From the NCBI GenBank assembly GCA_035551935.1, contig DASZMJ010000343.1:1-30643 (forward strand): a stretch of 30,643 nucleotides of DNA, read 5' to 3'. Origin of the DNA: DASZMJ01 sp035551935 (GTDB lineage Bacteria > Planctomycetota > Planctomycetia > Isosphaerales > Isosphaeraceae). The translations under genes and the position numbers were made by a program. Of the stretch, positions 30,141 to 30,643 are shown piece by piece (the stretch's first letter is position 1; every line of letters starts with the position of its first letter). Under the pieces are notes generated by a model that saw nothing but the letters and a program-made list of their open reading frames with translations, was not told the origin of the DNA and did not search any database.

Positions 30141-30300
30141 GCCACCTCCACGGCCGTCGTCGCCCACTTCGGCGACGCCGACAAGGCCACCGACCCCGGC
30201 CAGTTCACCGCCACGATCGACCGGGGCGGGGGCACGACTTCGGCCGGCACCGTCGTCGCCAACCCCGAGGGGGGCTTCGACGTCCCCGCCCGACACCGGC
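30141..30300 (+). pseudogene. Relic of a planctomycete surface-protein Ig/PKD-like repeat
   Basis: The plus frame reads TSTAVVAHFGDADKATDPGQ, then FTATIDRGGGTTSAGTVVAN and PEGGFDVPARH. It matches the repeat FTATIDWGDGTTSAGTVV...GGFDV.GxHTY found in tandem in large planctomycete surface and calcium-binding proteins. The conserved WGDG is degraded to RGGG and the closing Y-x-x-x-G-x-Y-x-V-x-V part is missing: the frame turns into an Arg/Pro run. Neither side shows further repeats, so it is a single decayed module. Confidence 0.55.
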
Positions 30301-30356
30301 GGCGGCGGACAGGGTCACGACCGAGGCCATCGAGGCCGGACGTTCGCCGCGTCGAG

Positions 30357-30385
30357 TTGCCCGAACGGCCCGGAAGCCTTAGGAT
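30357..30385 (+). promoter_or_regulatory. Promoter of the ECF sigma-factor gene
   Basis: TTGCCC at 30357-30362, a 17-bp spacer, and TAGGAT at 30380-30385, 36 bp before ATG 30422. It fits a housekeeping promoter moderately well. Confidence 0.45.
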
Positions 30386-30421
30386 CTGAGCATTCTTCGC
30401 GAATCCCGGGAGACTCGGGCC

Positions 30422-30643
30422 ATGACCGTCGACGACATGAGCCGTGCCGCGCCGGGCGACATCCGCGGGTTCATCGAGCGGATCCGGGCCGGCGACGAGG
30501 AGGCCGCCCGCGAGCTCTTGCAACGCTACGAGGGGAAGGTGCGGCTGGTCGTCCGCCGCCAGCTGCCGAAGCTCCTGCGGTCGCGGTTCGACTCGCTGGA
30601 CTTCCTCCAGAGCGTCTGGGGCAACTTCTTCCACCAGGTCCGC
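30422..30643 (+). CDS. ECF-type RNA polymerase sigma factor, planctomycete group, cut by window edge
   Basis: 74 residues are visible before the right edge. They show GDIRGFIERIRAGDEEAARE, then LLQRYEGKVRLVVRRQLPKL and SRFDSLDFLQSVWGNFFHQV. This is sigma region 2 of the planctomycete ECF group, in which the usual start is a helix FLERVRxGDxxAAxEL(V/L)RRYE and the -10-binding part contains LDSxDxxQSVxxxFF. The -35-binding region 4 lies beyond the window, so completeness is unknown. In this phylum such sigma factors often sit next to FDPYHKWLGI or Ser/Thr-kinase genes. The kinase-SPFH unit is divergent here and could be related in regulation, which is only suggestive. Confidence 0.82.
   Translation, partial: MTVDDMSRAAPGDIRGFIERIRAGDEEAARELLQRYEGKVRLVVRRQLPKLLRSRFDSLDFLQSVWGNFFHQVR

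Larger units (their letters stand above)
29676..30421. other. 746-bp intergenic region with repeats and a gene relic
   Basis: It separates the divergent fusion gene and sigma-factor gene. It holds the second palindrome pair (29837-29907), a surface-domain relic (30141-30300) and the sigma-factor promoter (30357-30385). A plus-strand TATCAT at 29725-29730 followed by a G run resembles the -10 elements seen elsewhere, but no gene follows it. I find no intact gene here. Confidence 0.55.

Overview
The window is about 30.6 kb of very GC-rich DNA from a planctomycete, most likely the Isosphaeraceae/Gemmatales side of the phylum. The evidence is lineage-typical content: a gene start beginning MFDPYHKWLGIP, a planctomycete-style Ser/Thr kinase with a DWG motif and TPR tail, a planctomycete-type ECF sigma factor, DHHVH metallohydrolase, NEPNS/KTNPI repeats, and several families of dispersed palindromes. 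Frequent GTG/TTG starts and many long antisense shadow frames fit the high GC. The species cannot be named from the sequence alone.

Layout. 1-2954 (minus): a lipoprotein-like protein followed by a CehA/McbA-type metallohydrolase that runs off the left edge. 3157-5637 (plus): an AsmA-like membrane protein, a small membrane TPR protein and a bifunctional-nuclease (BFN) domain protein. 5665-5751: tRNA-Ser(UGA). 5689-11737: a ~6 kb island inserted in the 3' part of that tRNA gene, bounded by a 66-bp perfect direct repeat. It carries a complete type III restriction-modification pair (Mod and Res), a truncated planctomycete gene, and remnants of tyrosine integrase C-termini at BOTH ends. No intact integrase is present, so the island looks immobilised. 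11757-16402 (plus): ArfB, a small conserved-looking protein, an XRE regulator with a near-consensus promoter, a small secreted protein, PdxA and a GAF-SpoIIE phosphatase. 16407-17748 (minus): a two-gene unit of a stand-alone receiver protein and a membrane-anchored LRR protein. 18165-20677 (plus): a class I/II aminotransferase and a Tat-exported PD40/beta-propeller-like protein. 20678-21510: no gene, but a 32-bp-period repeat. 21511-29675 (minus): a compact four-gene unit. 29676-30421: palindromes and a surface-protein relic. 30422-end (plus): the start of an ECF sigma factor.

The most unusual system is the four-gene unit at 29675-21511. Its first gene fuses a complete P1B-type metal ATPase (all catalytic motifs present) to a ninth transmembrane helix and an SPFH/HflK-like domain. 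It is followed by separate HflC-like and HflK-like proteins, which overlap by 4 bp, and then, 3 bp on, by a transmembrane Ser/Thr kinase with TPRs. This suggests a metal pump built into an SPFH membrane scaffold with a dedicated kinase. The architecture is read directly from the sequence; the function is inference.

The second notable system is the type III R-M island. The target-recognition region of Mod is strikingly AT-rich between GC-rich catalytic blocks, which suggests recombinational replacement of DNA specificity.
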